A stretch of 64,000 nucleotides of DNA from Taudactylus pleione (Eukaryota; Chordata; Amphibia; Anura; Myobatrachidae), in NCBI GenBank assembly GCA_031769625.1, contig JAUIMM010000088.1, forward strand, positions 8,189,501 through 8,253,500, in the 5' to 3' direction. Positions 12,103-22,849 of the stretch are shown here, one piece after another; positions within the stretch are counted from its first letter, which is position 1; the number at the start of each line of letters is the position of its first letter. The position numbers were made by a program, and so were the translations under genes. The notes beneath the pieces are model-generated. The model did no database searches. It saw nothing but the letters and a program-made list of their open reading frames with translations, and was not told the DNA's origin.

Positions 12103-13127
12103 TTTATTTCTTTGTATATGTGCGCCTATCATTGTTATATGACACAATATGTAGAGGGGTAATCTGGGAGTGGATGGTATCTTCTCAACAGCATTACAAG
12201 CCAACCCAACGTAATTTATCCATCAACCTGAGTTGTGTGACCTTTTCACTCTGCTGTTTTGCGCATCTCACAATGTGGTCTGTTACTTCTCTGCAACCAC
12301 AATGTAAGACCAAAGGCCGTTTGTGGCAAATGGTTTGCATAACGCTTTATCTCTGAAACGTTAAATTAGATTCTTATGGTCACATCTCAATTTATCAAGC
12401 CCCATGAAAAATACCTGATATGGCCTCATGTAATTCTTAGATAAATCTGCCCATCTGTACATCTTTGGTCATATGTATGCAAGAAAGAACTGAAGACAGT
12501 ATTTGCATGATATAGATTAAACCACAAGGCTGTGGGCTGGCCACATGACTGGTTAAGCCTATAGAGTGGTTTAGGGGCATGTTTCTAGAGTAGTTAGGCC
12601 TGTGGATACAAGGCCCAGACTTATTTGATTGGTGAGGCTTTCCCACTCTCAATCCCCTTTTCCTGGTGATTGGTTCATTATGAGGTTCGTTGGCTATTTT
12701 GGCAGGAGAGAACGGAGGAGCACAGGTACAAGTATATATTTGTCTTTTGGGCTGCACCACCCATATAGGGGCAGCGACACCTCCTTATTGGAATGGGCAG
12801 TCAAGTTTAGAAGAGGGAGTTGGATACCCTGATTTTGCGTTGCTAAAGGTACCCAGAGCATTCTTCACCTACAATGCATATTTGTTAATTGTTATATTGT
12901 GCATTATTGAGATTTTACTGAATTTCGTCCATCCTTTCTTCTCCACCATACAGTCTTATTAAAAGAAAGCTTGGTCCCAGCGAATCCTCTTTGAGCACTT
13001 TTCAGGGTATTTTTCATAAAAAACCCTGACAGTGTGACCGTGTATGCACCACCGGCTCTCACTCCCCCCCCGCATCACCCAATATTACCCCCTTCCCCCA
13101 CTCATCTTACACTTACCACCATTCAGG
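12103..13127. other. Low-copy DNA; clustered ATTGG motifs near a TATA-like stretch
   Basis: No coding region is recognised. Between 12627 and 12745 there are ATTGG motifs near 12629 and 12669, followed by 'aagtatatatttg' at about 12731. That is a promoter-like or LTR-U3-like arrangement, but I could not find a matching LTR partner. I treat it as unclassified. Confidence 0.3.
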
Positions 13128-13305
13128 TGATTGGTGAGCTCCTCTGTGATCCGGTCATCTGATGGCTGCGCCCTGTTCATCTGATCCCTGCAGTAAACTG
13201 GGGATGCTGCCGGGACTTCTCGGCATCTCAGTTTACCAATCAGATGACTGGTGAACAGCGATCACCAAAGAGCTCAATAGGTCACTGAGCACCTGAATGG
13301 AGGTA
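13128..13305. mobile_element. Imperfect foldback repeat
   Basis: 'ccattcaggtg' and 'gagctcctctgtgatc' on the left pair with 'gatcaccaaagagctc' and 'cacctgaatgg' on the right. An inner pair, 'ggtcatctgat' and 'atcagatgac', adds to the symmetry. It has no coding capacity. Confidence 0.5.
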
Positions 13306-13469
13306 AGTGCCATTTTTTTTCTGTCTGTGATCAGCCTGCGGTCTATAAGACACACAGGCTGATCATTGAAACCTACTGGGGCTCTGCTTTCCCTGCTAGC
13401 AGACAGAGAAGGCTGACCTAGTGAAGGTGAGGCAAGGGAACCCCACTTAACGTCATCTCAAGGTGGTGT

Positions 13470-14105
13470 TGTAATCGCAGGACTCCCTCCCAGTGTTTTT
13501 CTAAGAATTTTGGTAAATTTGAAGCAGAGCGCATTTCCCATTACTAGTATGGGGAATGTGATCTGCTTACTTAAAGAATGTGATAATTAGGGAAAAGTCT
13601 GTTTTACAAACAGATCTGAGTGTCGGCTTTTGGTAAAAGCCAGAGAATGGGTCCTGGGGGTGTGGATGTGAGAGAGAAGGGAGGGCTCCATCCACAGGGC
13701 CATTTCAGGTGTTAGGCCTTTCAGCCTGAGAGCAGGCTAATTAGGGATTACACCTGGAAGTGGCTCAATATAGCTGTGTAAGAGTTTAGATGCAGTGGCT
13801 CACACACCATGGGGAGAACAGACATAGAGGTTTGTTCAGAGATACTGTGACCATTTGAAAGTGCTGTGTTTGTGGTGAGGTAATAGGCCTTGCCACTTGT
13901 AGAGAGGAAGTTACCTGTCTAGTCAGTGCCCAGCTGGGCTAGGAGTTATTTTATGTTTGGTTTATTTGACTATTGGTGCTGCACAATAAAAACTGGCGTC
14001 CACCAGCTTGCACGAAAAGCCATGACTGGAGTGCTGTTTCCTGGCTGCTGTGTGTAAGGAGGTGTCCACCTACCCCAGGAGAGGGACCCCTACCCTGCTC
14101 ATGTC
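13470..14105 (+). mobile_element. Possible solo LTR
   Basis: This GC-balanced block carries a possible TATA-like 'caatatagctg' at about 13767. It also carries a polyadenylation signal 'caataaaaac' at 13985, followed about 45-60 bp later by 'ctgtttcctggctgctgtgtg'. That order resembles U3-R-U5 of a retroelement LTR. I found no second copy, no primer-binding site and no TSD in the window, so this is an inference from layout only. Confidence 0.3.
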
Positions 14106-14334
14106 ACTATATAAAAAACAGTAAAAAAAAAAGAGACAAAAAAGTAATTTACCCAGCTTTCTATACAGCTTTCTATGCAGCTGAAGCGCCTCCCATTCAT
14201 TACATGCTACATACATTCATTATTACTCTCATAACTCTTGCAAGAACGATTGACTGCTTCACACAATTTGTAGCTAGGCTCTAACAGAACAGCCATTTCC
14301 ATTGCATGCATGTTGTTATACTGCTTTTATACCT

Positions 14335-14716
14335 AAATTTACGGGTCTGAACCGAAGGGTGGAACAGGGTCCCAAACCGGATCAGACCCGGAATTTAGCC
14401 GCCACTGACCCAGGAAATTTCTGAGTCGGCGCCTTTCACACCGGAGCTGGGTCTGCAGTGACCCGGCTCTTCCAGCGTGGAAGTGGATGCTTGGAAATTA
14501 AGTCATCTCCAAGCGCCACGGGATGCGGCGCGATCCAGGTCATCGTTACACTGCAGGGTTTCACGGGTTATTCCCGTGTTTAACCCTGCAAATTACCTGG
14601 GTTGGATTGCTGGGTCACTCGACCCGGCAATCCAACCCTTTCCCCTTTTACACCAAGGAGCTACCCGGGTTAACCCTGCAATAACCCAGGTTTTAGCTCT
14701 GGTGTAAAAGGGGTAT
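14335..14716. mobile_element. GC-rich MITE with 'ggtgtaaaaggggtatta' end
   Basis: Internal inverted segments ('gggttaaccctgcaataaccc', 'cccggcaatccaac', 'ttttacaccaagg...ggtgtaaaa') and the terminal 'aggggtatta' mirror the fragment at 6699-6812. The left boundary is uncertain. It is non-coding. Confidence 0.5.
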
Positions 14717-15216
14717 TAGAGACTTGTAAATTTGCTAAACTTTAGTTGCACTGTCACAATCATAATACATACAATTAACTTTTTAAGTTTCCATTGGATT
14801 ATGGATCAGTTTGGTTTTCTACAGTACATCTGATTGAATTAGTTAGACTGACACCCACCTATGTGTAGAGTTTTACAAAATGTAATGTCATGTTGGTATT
14901 TTACAGGAACAGAGCAGACTTGCTAGTTGCTATAACTTAACTTTAGCTGCTATAGTCAAATATGATAATCCTGCATGTAGCTCAGTGTAATCTCTTATCT
15001 CTTACATCTTCATGCTGTATACAAGACACTGACAAGACAATTAATCAATTTGGTCAGTTTGTTTATGGTTCTCAGAGAAGTTATGAATATTCAGCATACT
15101 GCATACAGTTGTGCAAGACTAGAGTTAATGTTTTATGAATAAATTTAAATGTTCACATAAAAAACTTACCTCTCACTATTATTCCACATGCATAAATACC
15201 TATTTGGGTTTATATA
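14717..15216. other. AT-rich DNA, nothing recognised
   Basis: No repeat ends, RNA genes or coding signatures were seen. Confidence 0.4.
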
Positions 15217-15575
15217 GGGGCATATTCAATTAGCCCCCGCGGCTAATTGGCGCGCTGGACGGGATTCATTTAGCGGGGATTCCACGCACGGGTGTCCCTG
15301 AGACCCCGCACGCGAGTCCCCGCTGTTTGATTTTACCTCGCACCTCATGTAGGTGCGAGGTAAAATCAGCATGAGGCCGCCCTATTCGGCCTCGCGCGAG
15401 CAAGAATAACACACTGATTCCGCAGTTCTCGCAGAATCAGTGTGTTCTCGCGTGGAAGTCTTGTTTTTTGACGCGGGGAAAAAGCTATTCTATTGAATAG
15501 CTTAACCCCGCGCCGTGGGACTTTCACCCCTCAATTACTTGTGGGAGAAGTCCCGCGGGTAATTGAATATGCCCC
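15217..15575. mobile_element. Foldback MITE with 'ggggcatattcaatta' ends, 359 bp
   Basis: The left end 'ggggcatattcaattag' pairs with the right end 'taattgaatatgcccc'. Inner GC-rich arms also pair, such as 'tttacctcgcacctcatg' with 'taggtgcgaggtaaa', and 'aacacactgattc' with 'gaatcagtgtgtt'. Flanking trinucleotides do not match. Confidence 0.8.
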
Positions 15576-15874
15576 AAAGTCTGTTTCATCTGTAAAATGG
15601 AATATGATGGAACATTCATCAAAAAATAAATATTAGTACTTTCCCAAAATTTTGAGCACTGGGTTTTATTTTTGTGTCAGTGTTGACCGCTCTGTACCTT
15701 AGAATTGCCCATTGTCCCTAATGCCTAGGAATATTGCCAAATGTTTAAGATTTTCCCTTTAAAATCATGTCCATGAAAATATCCTTATTATCTCCCAATT
15801 ATTGAATATTGGGCAACTGTACATACAAAACATGTTTATTCTTTAGTAGATGTAGTTTCCACTATATGATCTTA
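15576..15874. other. AT-rich DNA, nothing recognised
   Basis: Short spacer between two foldback elements. Confidence 0.4.
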
Positions 15875-16362
15875 GGGCCTGATTCAGCAGTGCTGAATGC
15901 AGATTCCCAATGTTTGGGAATCTGCGCAGGCGCCAGACCTGTTCTGCACATATGCAGAACGGGTCTGCGAGTCCGCTTGGTAACTGGCAGCAGACTGACA
16001 TTGATTGACAGTCTGCTGCCTTTTTCGGGGTGGGGAGGGGGCTGTGTCAGGCTCCCGTACCCAAAACGGAGGTGTGTCGCCGCTGGTGGGGGGCATGGGA
16101 GAGGCCAGGATCTCCATCGGGTGACAGAGATTTCCTGGCCTCTTCCTTTGAACTGCGGCGGCCGGCTGCAGGACCCTATGGGTCACCGCAGCCGGCCGAT
16201 GGTACGCAGATTAACCGATGCTGCGTTGAACAATGCAGCTCGGATAAGTAATGCACAGGGGGACGTGATGCCTCCTGCCGCATTACCATTTTATGCAAAG
16301 GATCACAATTCCAAAGCTGCCTGAGTGTAGCTTGCAATTACGATCCTTACAGAATCAGGCCC
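15875..16362. mobile_element. Foldback MITE, 'gggcctgattcag' group, 488 bp
   Basis: The left end 'gggcctgattcagcag' and right end 'agaatcaggccc' are inverted. The flanking trinucleotides are 'tta' and 'ttg'. The inner block around 'gaggccaggatctccatc' and 'gcagcagactgacattgat' recurs in reverse orientation at about 48905-49150. The 171-codon frame across it is fortuitous. Confidence 0.75.
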
Positions 16363-16591
16363 TTGGTTCATTAATATTTATGGAAGGGAAATGTGGTACT
16401 TGTGGCACTAGTTACTATAGGCTGTACAGTGAAAGGATACGCCAGAACTTATTATCTCCAGATTAGTGTAATATATGTGTTCTGTTCTAAAGACACATTG
16501 TTGTTACTTTTGGTATCAGGGCCGCATTAAGGGCTGTGAGGGTCCCTGGGCAAAAAAAAAATGTGTGGGGGCCCCTATCGATAAAAGTTGT

Positions 16592-16628
<37 letters not shown>

Positions 16629-18129
16629 CCACAGTTCAAAAGTTTGGGGTCACTTAGAAATTCCTTATTTTTGAAAGAAAAGCACTGTTTTTTTCAATGA
16701 AGATAACATAAATTAATCAGAAATACACTTTATACATTAGTTCTAATGTTCTAGTGTTCTAATGGTACATTGTGTTTGCTAAGCGCATTAGAAGATTAAT
16801 GAATGATTAGAAAACCCTTGTGCAATTATGTTAGCACAGCTGAAAACGGGTTTGCTTGTTAGAGAAGCTATAAAACTGGCCTTCCTTTGAGCTAGTTGAG
16901 TATCTGGAGCATCACATTTGTGGGTTCGATTATACTCTCCGAATGGCCAGAAAAAGAGAACTTTCATGTGAAACTCGACAGTCTATTCTTATTCTGAGAA
17001 ATGAAGGCTATTCCATGCGAGAATTTGCCAAGAAACTGAACATTTCCTGCAACGGTGTGTACAACTCCCTTCAGAGAACAGCAGAAACAGCCTCTAACCA
17101 GAGTAGAAAGAGAAGTGGGAGGCCGCGATGCACAACTGTGCAAGAAGACAAGTACATTAGAGTCTCTAGATTGAGAAATAGATGCCTCACAAGTCCTCAA
17201 CTGGCAGCTTCATTAAATGGTACCCGCAAAACGCCAACGTCTACAGTGAAGAGGCGACTCCGGGATGTTGGCCTTCTAGGCAAAGAAAAAGCCATATCTG
17301 AGACTGGCCAATAAAAGTAAAAGATTAATATGGGCAAAAGAGCACAGACATTGGACAGAGGAAGATTGAAAAAAGTGTTATGGACAGACGAATCGAAGTT
17401 TGAGGTGTTTGGATCACACAGAAGAACATTTGTGAGATGCAGAACAAGAGAAAAGATGCTGGAAGAGTGCCTGACGCCATCTGTCAAGTATGGTGGAGGT
17501 AATGTGATGGTCTGGGGCTGCTATGGTGCTGGTAAAGTGGGAGATTTGTACAAGGTAAAAGGGATTTTGAATAAGGAAGGCTATCACTCCATTTTGCAAC
17601 ACCATGCCATACCCTGCCATGACAGCGCTTGATTGGAGCCAATTTCCTTCTCCAACAGGACAATGACCCAAAGCACACCTCCAAATTATGCAAGAACTAT
17701 TTAGAGAAGAAGCAGGCAGCTGGTATTCTGTCTGTATTGGAGTGGCCAGCGCAGTCACCAGATCTCAACCCCATTGAGCTGTTGTGGGAGCAATTTGACC
17801 GTATGGTACGCAAGAAGTGCCCATCAAGCCAATCCAACTTGTGGGAGGTGCTTCAGAAAGCGTGGGGTGAAATTTCTTCAGATTACCTCAACAAATTAAC
17901 ATCTAGAATGCCAAAAGTCTGCAATGCTGTAATTGCTGCAAAAGGAGCATTCTTTGTCGAAAGCAAAGTTTGAAGGACAAAATAATTATTTCAAATAAAA
18001 TCATTATTTCTAACATTGCCAAAGTCTTGACTATATGTTCTATTCATTTTGCATCTCATTTGATAAATTAAAGTAAGTTTTCATGTAAAACACGAAATTG
18101 TCTGGGTGACCCCAAACTTTTGAACGGTA

Positions 18130-18132
<3 letters not shown>
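16629..18132 (+). mobile_element. Tc1/mariner element, DD38E type, about 1.5 kb
   Basis: Terminal inverted repeats share the core 'gttcaaaagtttggggtcac' (left) and its complement ending 'gaacggtagtg' (right). The element sits in a TA microsatellite, consistent with the TA target preference of Tc1/mariner elements. It carries one transposase gene in the plus orientation that is now broken by frameshifts. Left and right ends differ by a small indel, so the copy is not pristine. Confidence 0.9.
16943..17973 (+). pseudogene. Tc1-like transposase, DD38E, frameshifted
   Basis: This gene would encode a cut-and-paste transposase that binds the terminal repeats and inserts at TA. The N-terminal paired-like helix-turn-helix region (MARKRELSCETR... 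GYSMREFAKKLNIS) and the GRPR AT-hook-like motif (RKRSGRPRCT) are in 16943-17314. Reading is lost by frameshifts near 17300, near 17370 (in the WTEEDW region) and near 17630. The catalytic triad is present: Asp at 17387-17389 (WTDESKFEVFG), Asp at 17659-17661 (QQDNDPKHTS) and Glu at 17776-17778 (SPDLNPIELLW). There are 38 residues between the second Asp and the Glu. The three open pieces sum to nearly the usual 340-350 residues, so this is a recently inactivated full-length copy. Confidence 0.92.

Positions 18133-18133
<1 letters not shown>

Positions 18134-18176
<43 letters not shown>
18134..18176. repeat. (TA)n microsatellite flanking the Tc1 copy
   Basis: Alternating TA continues the tract at about 16604-16628 on the other side of the Tc1 element. 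Confidence 0.9.
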
Positions 18177-18715
18177 GGTTGCCTGGTTTCAGAGGCAGCA
18201 GCAGCAGAAGTTGGACCAGCTCGATTCGCGGGTCTTTTAAGAGGGGGCGGGTCCAACTGCCGGGAGGGGCAGGACTTACTCGCGGGTCTCAGCAAGCGGC
18301 TCCGTTAAAAGAAAAAAAATGGTTCATCTGGGGGACATGGCCCGGGGCCAGGGACAGTGTGTTGGGGCCCCCTATGTGTGTGGGCCAGGGAACGACCGCC
18401 CCTGTTGCCCTGCCTATAATCCGGCCCCGGCTGTTATCCAGTAATGAAGCAGACTGATTGGGAGCAATGAAATAAAAAGAGCAAATACGTACCTTGGCAA
18501 AACAATGTTGTACTATGGGTGGGGCAAATATAAAATATACAGAGAGATTTACTGTTGGGAAGGGCTGAACTCTAAATTACAGTCTAAAAATAAAGCTTCC
18601 ACGGTTTGAGAGTTATATGCAAAATCAGGCAGCATTGGCCCTGCATGCAAAAAAACCCTATATATATTTATGTAATACTTCGATATGCAAGGTAAACCAT
18701 CTGACAATGTGCATA

Positions 18716-19114
18716 CAGGGGCGCCGAAACGGGGGGGAGCGGGTACAGATTACCTGGGCCTGGGCTTCTTGAGGGGCCCGGCTGGGGCCCGGGTCTGGTA
18801 CCGCCCCTACCCCCCTCCCTCACAGCAGCCCAGCACACAGCGTGCTGAGCTGCAGTGGGAGACTGCTCGTGGCTGCTGAGCAGCAGCCACAGCAGCCTCC
18901 TATGCCTATGGGGGGGATCGATCACACTGATCGCGCCCCCCTGGCTTTGAGCAGGGTTGAGGGGGTCAGAGCGAAACCACCCCTCCCCTGCGCTCAGCGG
19001 CGCTGCAATTCTTTTTTTGTTTGTTTTTTTGTCGGGAAGGGTGTGTGGCCACACCTCCCGCAATTAGGCCATGCCCCCTGTTACCCGGGCTCGCTGCGGC
19101 TCTTGGCGGGCCTG
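18716..19114. mobile_element. hAT-N element with perfect 8-bp TSD, 399 bp
   Basis: The left end is 'caggggcgccgaaacg' and the right end 'cttggcgggcctg'. The direct repeat 'tgtgcata' lies at 18708-18715 and 19115-19122. It is GC-rich and non-coding. The open frames across it on both strands reflect GC content, not coding selection. Confidence 0.75.
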
Positions 19115-19122
19115 TGTGCATA

Positions 19123-19698
19123 ACGCTACAGTGCATGTGTATATCATTACACAGGCAGGCCACAATTCCCAGCAGCCTCTGCAGCTGTTTAGGAGGTCAG
19201 GAGCACGTCACATTACCAGTGTCAGATGGCATGGCAAGTTGGCAGTTGGAAGCAAGTGGCAGTTGGTCAGGGCAGAGCTGAGGTAACTGACCTGGAGAGC
19301 AGAGTTGTGCTGTGAGCAGGCGCATTGAGGTTGGCCATTCCGGAGAGTCTGGAGGCAGTGATTGGGAGACATTGGTGCTGTGTGGTGGAGGTGATAGCTG
19401 AGGGCTGCACTGAGTGCAAGCAGCTAGTGGTGATCAGCGACAGTGAGAACCGGAGGATTGGCAGACCTTGCCCAGGGATAAGTGTAAACAAGAGTCCCCT
19501 CCTGCCCCCAAAGCCAATCAGAGCCGGTGGCAGACCTGGGGTTTAGATAAGTAAGAGACAGCAGAACTACAGTGGGAGGTGGAGAGCTCCTCGCCATCGG
19601 AAGCGAGTACAGAAACCCCCAGGAGGTGGTGCCAAGATTCAGTGAAACGGGCTCACTGTGACAGTAGTCAGCTAACTAAGGAGTGCAGGTGGAGACTG
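19123..19698. other. Unclassified, GC-balanced DNA
   Basis: This 576-bp segment has no recognisable coding domain or repeat terminus. Its composition differs from the AT-rich low-copy DNA and could be internal sequence of an older element. Confidence 0.3.
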
Positions 19699-19732
19699 AG
19701 GGCCTGATTCAGAACCCTTGAACTCTTGGGTT
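19699..19732. mobile_element. Left-end fragment of a 'gggcctgattcag' foldback
   Basis: It starts 'agggcctgattcagaacc' and is interrupted immediately by the hAT-N insertion at 19741. Confidence 0.6.
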
Positions 19733-19740
19733 CATATATG

Positions 19741-20109
19741 CAGGACCGGCTCTAGGGGTGTTCGACCAGTGCGGTCGCACAGGGGAACCACCCATAGAGG
19801 GCACACCCCTCCCCAGCATCCCGATTTCAGCGGGACACTACTGTCCCGCTGTTCCACCCATGGGCCGAAGTGGCCTGAGGGTGGTCAAATCGGGAGGTTG
19901 GGGACCCCCACCGCCACAGCTGTGCGACAGTGCTGTAAATGGATGCCGCGCATATGCGCACGGCATCCATTAACTGATGGCAGAAGGCTGGGGGAAGCCC
20001 AGCCAGTGACGGAGTGCTGGGCTTTACCGCCAGCCTGGAGTTATTTGGAGGCGTGCCTATGGAAACTAAGGGCTGGCACAGGGTGCTCTGACCCCTGGAG
20101 CTGGACCTG
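19741..20109. mobile_element. hAT-N element with perfect 8-bp TSD, 369 bp
   Basis: Ends are 'caggaccggctctaggg' and 'ccctggagctggacctg', approximate inverses. The direct repeat 'catatatg' lies at 19733-19740 and 20110-20117. It is non-coding. Confidence 0.85.
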
Positions 20110-20117
20110 CATATATG

Positions 20118-20348
20118 TATGTGTAATGGAGCATACACACGGTCAGATTTGTCAGATGTGTCAGATGAACCATTGAACGATTTGAACGATCTGAACGATT
20201 TGATGAACGATTTGACCAACGATTTGAACGATTTGAACTATGACAATTTTTGACTGCATTAAAATGAATGGAATTGTCCAAATCTGACTGCAAACACATC
20301 AGATGTCAGATATCGTTATCTGACCATCGGGAATGCGCATCGTTCATA
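20118..20348. mobile_element. Foldback fragment ('gcatacacac' family) with an 'aacgattt' cluster
   Basis: 'ggagcatacacacggtcaga' resembles the ends of the elements at 61275-61596 and 61894-62136. It is followed by degenerate repetitions of 'gaacgatttgaacgat' and, near 20297-20325, by 'cagatatcgttatctgacc'. No matching right end is present. Confidence 0.45.
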
Positions 20349-21050
20349 GGGCCTGATTGAAACCTGCTCGCAAGCGGGTCGATGGTGCCCAAGTGGGCAT
20401 GCGCATGACGGAGGCGGCTCCGTCGTGTGCATGCGCGAGACCCGAATAACGACGGCCAAGCCGTCGTTATGCGTCTCGCACCAAAGGGGACGTGCTGTCG
20501 ATGGTGATTGACAGCATGCCCCCTTTGGTGGGCGTGCCGTGGGCGTGGCTGCCCAGACGGAGGCGTTCCCATGGGAACGCCTACCGTCTGGGGCCGGCCT
20601 CACTGACATCACTAGTGGCCGCTCGCACCGTACGTCATGTCCGCTATTTATTAGATTAATCGAGTACATCGACCAGCGTATGAACTGCTCGCTATTCTTG
20701 TGGTTGGTTTTTTCAACCACTATTTTGCGAGCAGTTCTGAGTTTAAAAAAACCAAGTGAAGTGGTCAATGACGCTGCTGGATTAATTATGCACTCCCTTA
20801 AAACGCCCGTTTTGACCTTTAAGCACGCCTGCGATCGGATTTCCACTCCCCGTTTTCAAGCACCTTCCCCTGTTACCACCCACATACGCCTCATTCTGTC
20901 ACTCAAATTAGCAGGCATTCGCTATTTTGCGAACACATGAATTTCGACCGCACTGACTGGTTCGCGCATGCGTATAACGAACCGTACGCATGCGCAGTTG
21001 GGCAAACATCGCTCAGAGCTGCCGCGTACGAGTGGCTCTGAATCAGGCCC
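20349..21050. mobile_element. Foldback MITE, 'gggcctgattcag' group, 702 bp
   Basis: The left end 'gggcctgattgaaacc' and right end 'tctgaatcaggccc' are inverted. Internal arms include 'gtcgatggtgcc', 'aaaggggacgtgctgtc' with 'gacagcatgcccccttt', and 'ggcgttcccatgggaacgcc'. The right half is shared with 31497-32091 and 54932-55524 ('caagcaccttcccctgttac'). The long open frames on both strands here are not genes. Confidence 0.8.
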
Positions 21051-21051
21051 A

Positions 21052-21782
21052 ATATCTGCAAACTGTGCATGTCCTGTAGAAAGCAATGGTCAACTGTGCA
21101 TGTGCTGTTACTGTACTATGCCTAAATACACAGACGGAGAATGAAAGTGCGGATGGCCCAATCCGTGAAACGGGTGTTTCTAGGCATCAACTGGGCAGCT
21201 ACCCTGCGGTTGCATGCAACTGATCCATCTTGTGGAAGCATCATAGAAGGCGTGATTGTGCAGGCAGACTTCCAAGCTCGTTTGTGTGGACAGATAGGAC
21301 ACCTGTTTCAGACAGATCTTTTGCACCCAGCATGGCGTGGGCGGACTCACAACATATATACAGCCATCACTGGCTTATAGGTAGAGCCCTGGACATAGTG
21401 CATATAGATCAATGCCATAGTGAGGCATGCCGGGCCCTGGTTATTTTTTTGGGAAGGCGTGACCTAATGACAGTAGGTGTGGCCACACCTTCTTAAGAAA
21501 AAGGGGGACGCTGTGTGCCCCTCAGCCAGGGGGGCCTCGATCAGTATGACCACTCCCCTCCCTTTTCCTCCCGCACTGCCAGAGGACACTACTGCTATTG
21601 CTGATTAGCGTGTGCTGTGCTGAGCGGTGACACTGCTGGCCGCTGACAGGTAAGGGAGAGGGAGGGGGGCAGGCAGCAGACTTAGGCCCCAACCAGGCCC
21701 CTCCATCAAGCCCGGGTAAGTAGTACCTGCTCCCCCCCTCTCAGCGTCCCTGGGAGCCGTTGCTCTGTGTGGGCGCCAAGCA
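21052..21782 (+). repeat. 0.73-kb direct repeat, copy 1
   Basis: It is almost identical to 24784-25516 from 'atatctgcaaactgtgcatg' to 'gtgtgggcgcc'. Only scattered substitutions and 1-3-bp indels separate the two copies. No coding domain is recognised. Copy 1 is preceded directly by a foldback and followed directly by a foldback remnant. Confidence 0.9.
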
Positions 21783-21857
21783 TTCGCTCCGGGCCACCAT
21801 CAACCCAGTTGCAAGCACTCAGCGCACAGCACTTGCAACCGGGTCTGAATCAGGCCC
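21783..21857. mobile_element. Right-end remnant of a 'gggcctgattcag' foldback
   Basis: 'gggccaccatcaacccagtt' through 'gggtctgaatcaggccc' matches the right end of 24204-24749. The rest of the element is absent. Confidence 0.65.
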
Positions 21858-22286
21858 TCAGTTCCTTTCACATGCTGCGGATTTGAGACGTTTTTACTGT
21901 TTTGTTATTTTTACTACTTATTCTGGGCATGCGCAGCAGCAGCTGCTGTACAAGCCGGCCGGTGTGTGCAAAAGGAAACATTGTTTCCTATACACCACTG
22001 GCCTGCAGGGACGGCACGGGCATGGCACAACAGTCATCTTTCTCAGTTGATATTTCTGGGTGTAACACGGCGCCCGTGCAGTGCCCGTGCCATGTGAAGG
22101 AACCTACCCGCTTCCATCCACCACTAAATTTCACACCCGGCAAAAAAAGCCCAGATTTTTGCCGACCGGTGAAAACTGGCAGGTGTGATATAGCCCATAC
22201 CATCATTTCAAAGGCCGTCCATGTGAGAGGGTCATTGACAACACTACTCAGTCTCTGAAAAAGCCACAGTGAAAAAGAGCACGGAG
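21858..22286. other. Unclassified DNA
   Basis: No element terminus or coding domain is recognised. The segment around 22010-22200 has partial inverted similarity ('gtgcccgtgccatgtg' against 'gacggcacgggcatggcac'), suggesting an old foldback. Confidence 0.3.
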
Positions 22287-22598
22287 CAGTGGCTTAACAA
22301 AGGGGGGTATGCCCTGGGCGCCGTAGGAACAGCGGCGTGGGAGGTGCCACGTTACTGGCCTGTCCTAGTTAACCAGTTTAGTGCCGACCACAGTGAATGC
22401 TATCAGCACTACCCATTTACACAGGATCGGCGCTAGGCTTCCCTGTGCCCAGCGCTGTCCTGTGCTGCACAGTCGAGCTCCTTCTCTCCCCCTGAGTGCT
22501 TACCCAATAGCGAAAGGCGGAGGGTGGGAGGCGGGCTCGGGCTGGGGCATTTTTACACTCACATTGCTGCCAGCGCGTTGGTGATGTGTGTGTTAACC

Positions 22599-22723
22599 AG
22601 CAGCCAATGAGAGTCAGACAGACTCTCATTGGCTGCTGCTGCTGCACACACATCACCGCAGCGTGGCGGCAATATGGGTTAATCAGCAGCCAATGAGAGT
22701 CAGACAGACTCTCATTGGCTGCT
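22599..22723. repeat. Two identical perfect hairpins
   Basis: Each hairpin has arms 'agcagccaatgagagtc' and 'gactctcattggctgct' around the loop 'agaca', at 22599-22637 and 22685-22723. One hairpin with a compensated base-pair change occurs in the related element at 53621-53659. Confidence 0.95.
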
Positions 22724-22849
22724 GCACCCACTGCAAGAGCCAGGCTGGAGCTCACTCATGAGCTCCACCTTCCGGCTCCTGCAGTGGGTAATGGGAGAGA
22801 TATCATGACGTCTCTCCCATAATGCAGAGCGTGCCAGCCCGGGGGGACT

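Larger units (their letters stand above)
16519..18430. mobile_element. Older repeat with 'cagggccgcattaag' end, split by a Tc1 element
   Basis: The left part (16519-16628) starts 'cagggccgcattaaggg' and the right part (18133-18430) ends 'ctataatccggcccc', its approximate inverse. Both sides run into (TA)n. The Tc1 copy at 16629-18132 lies exactly between them. The ends resemble hAT-type termini, but the flanking 8-mers agree only partly. Confidence 0.45.

Noticed and set aside
11629..12204. 191-codon open frame on the minus strand
   Set aside because: It lies almost entirely within the foldback MITE 11516-12102. The composition follows the GC-rich inverted arms and there is no domain.
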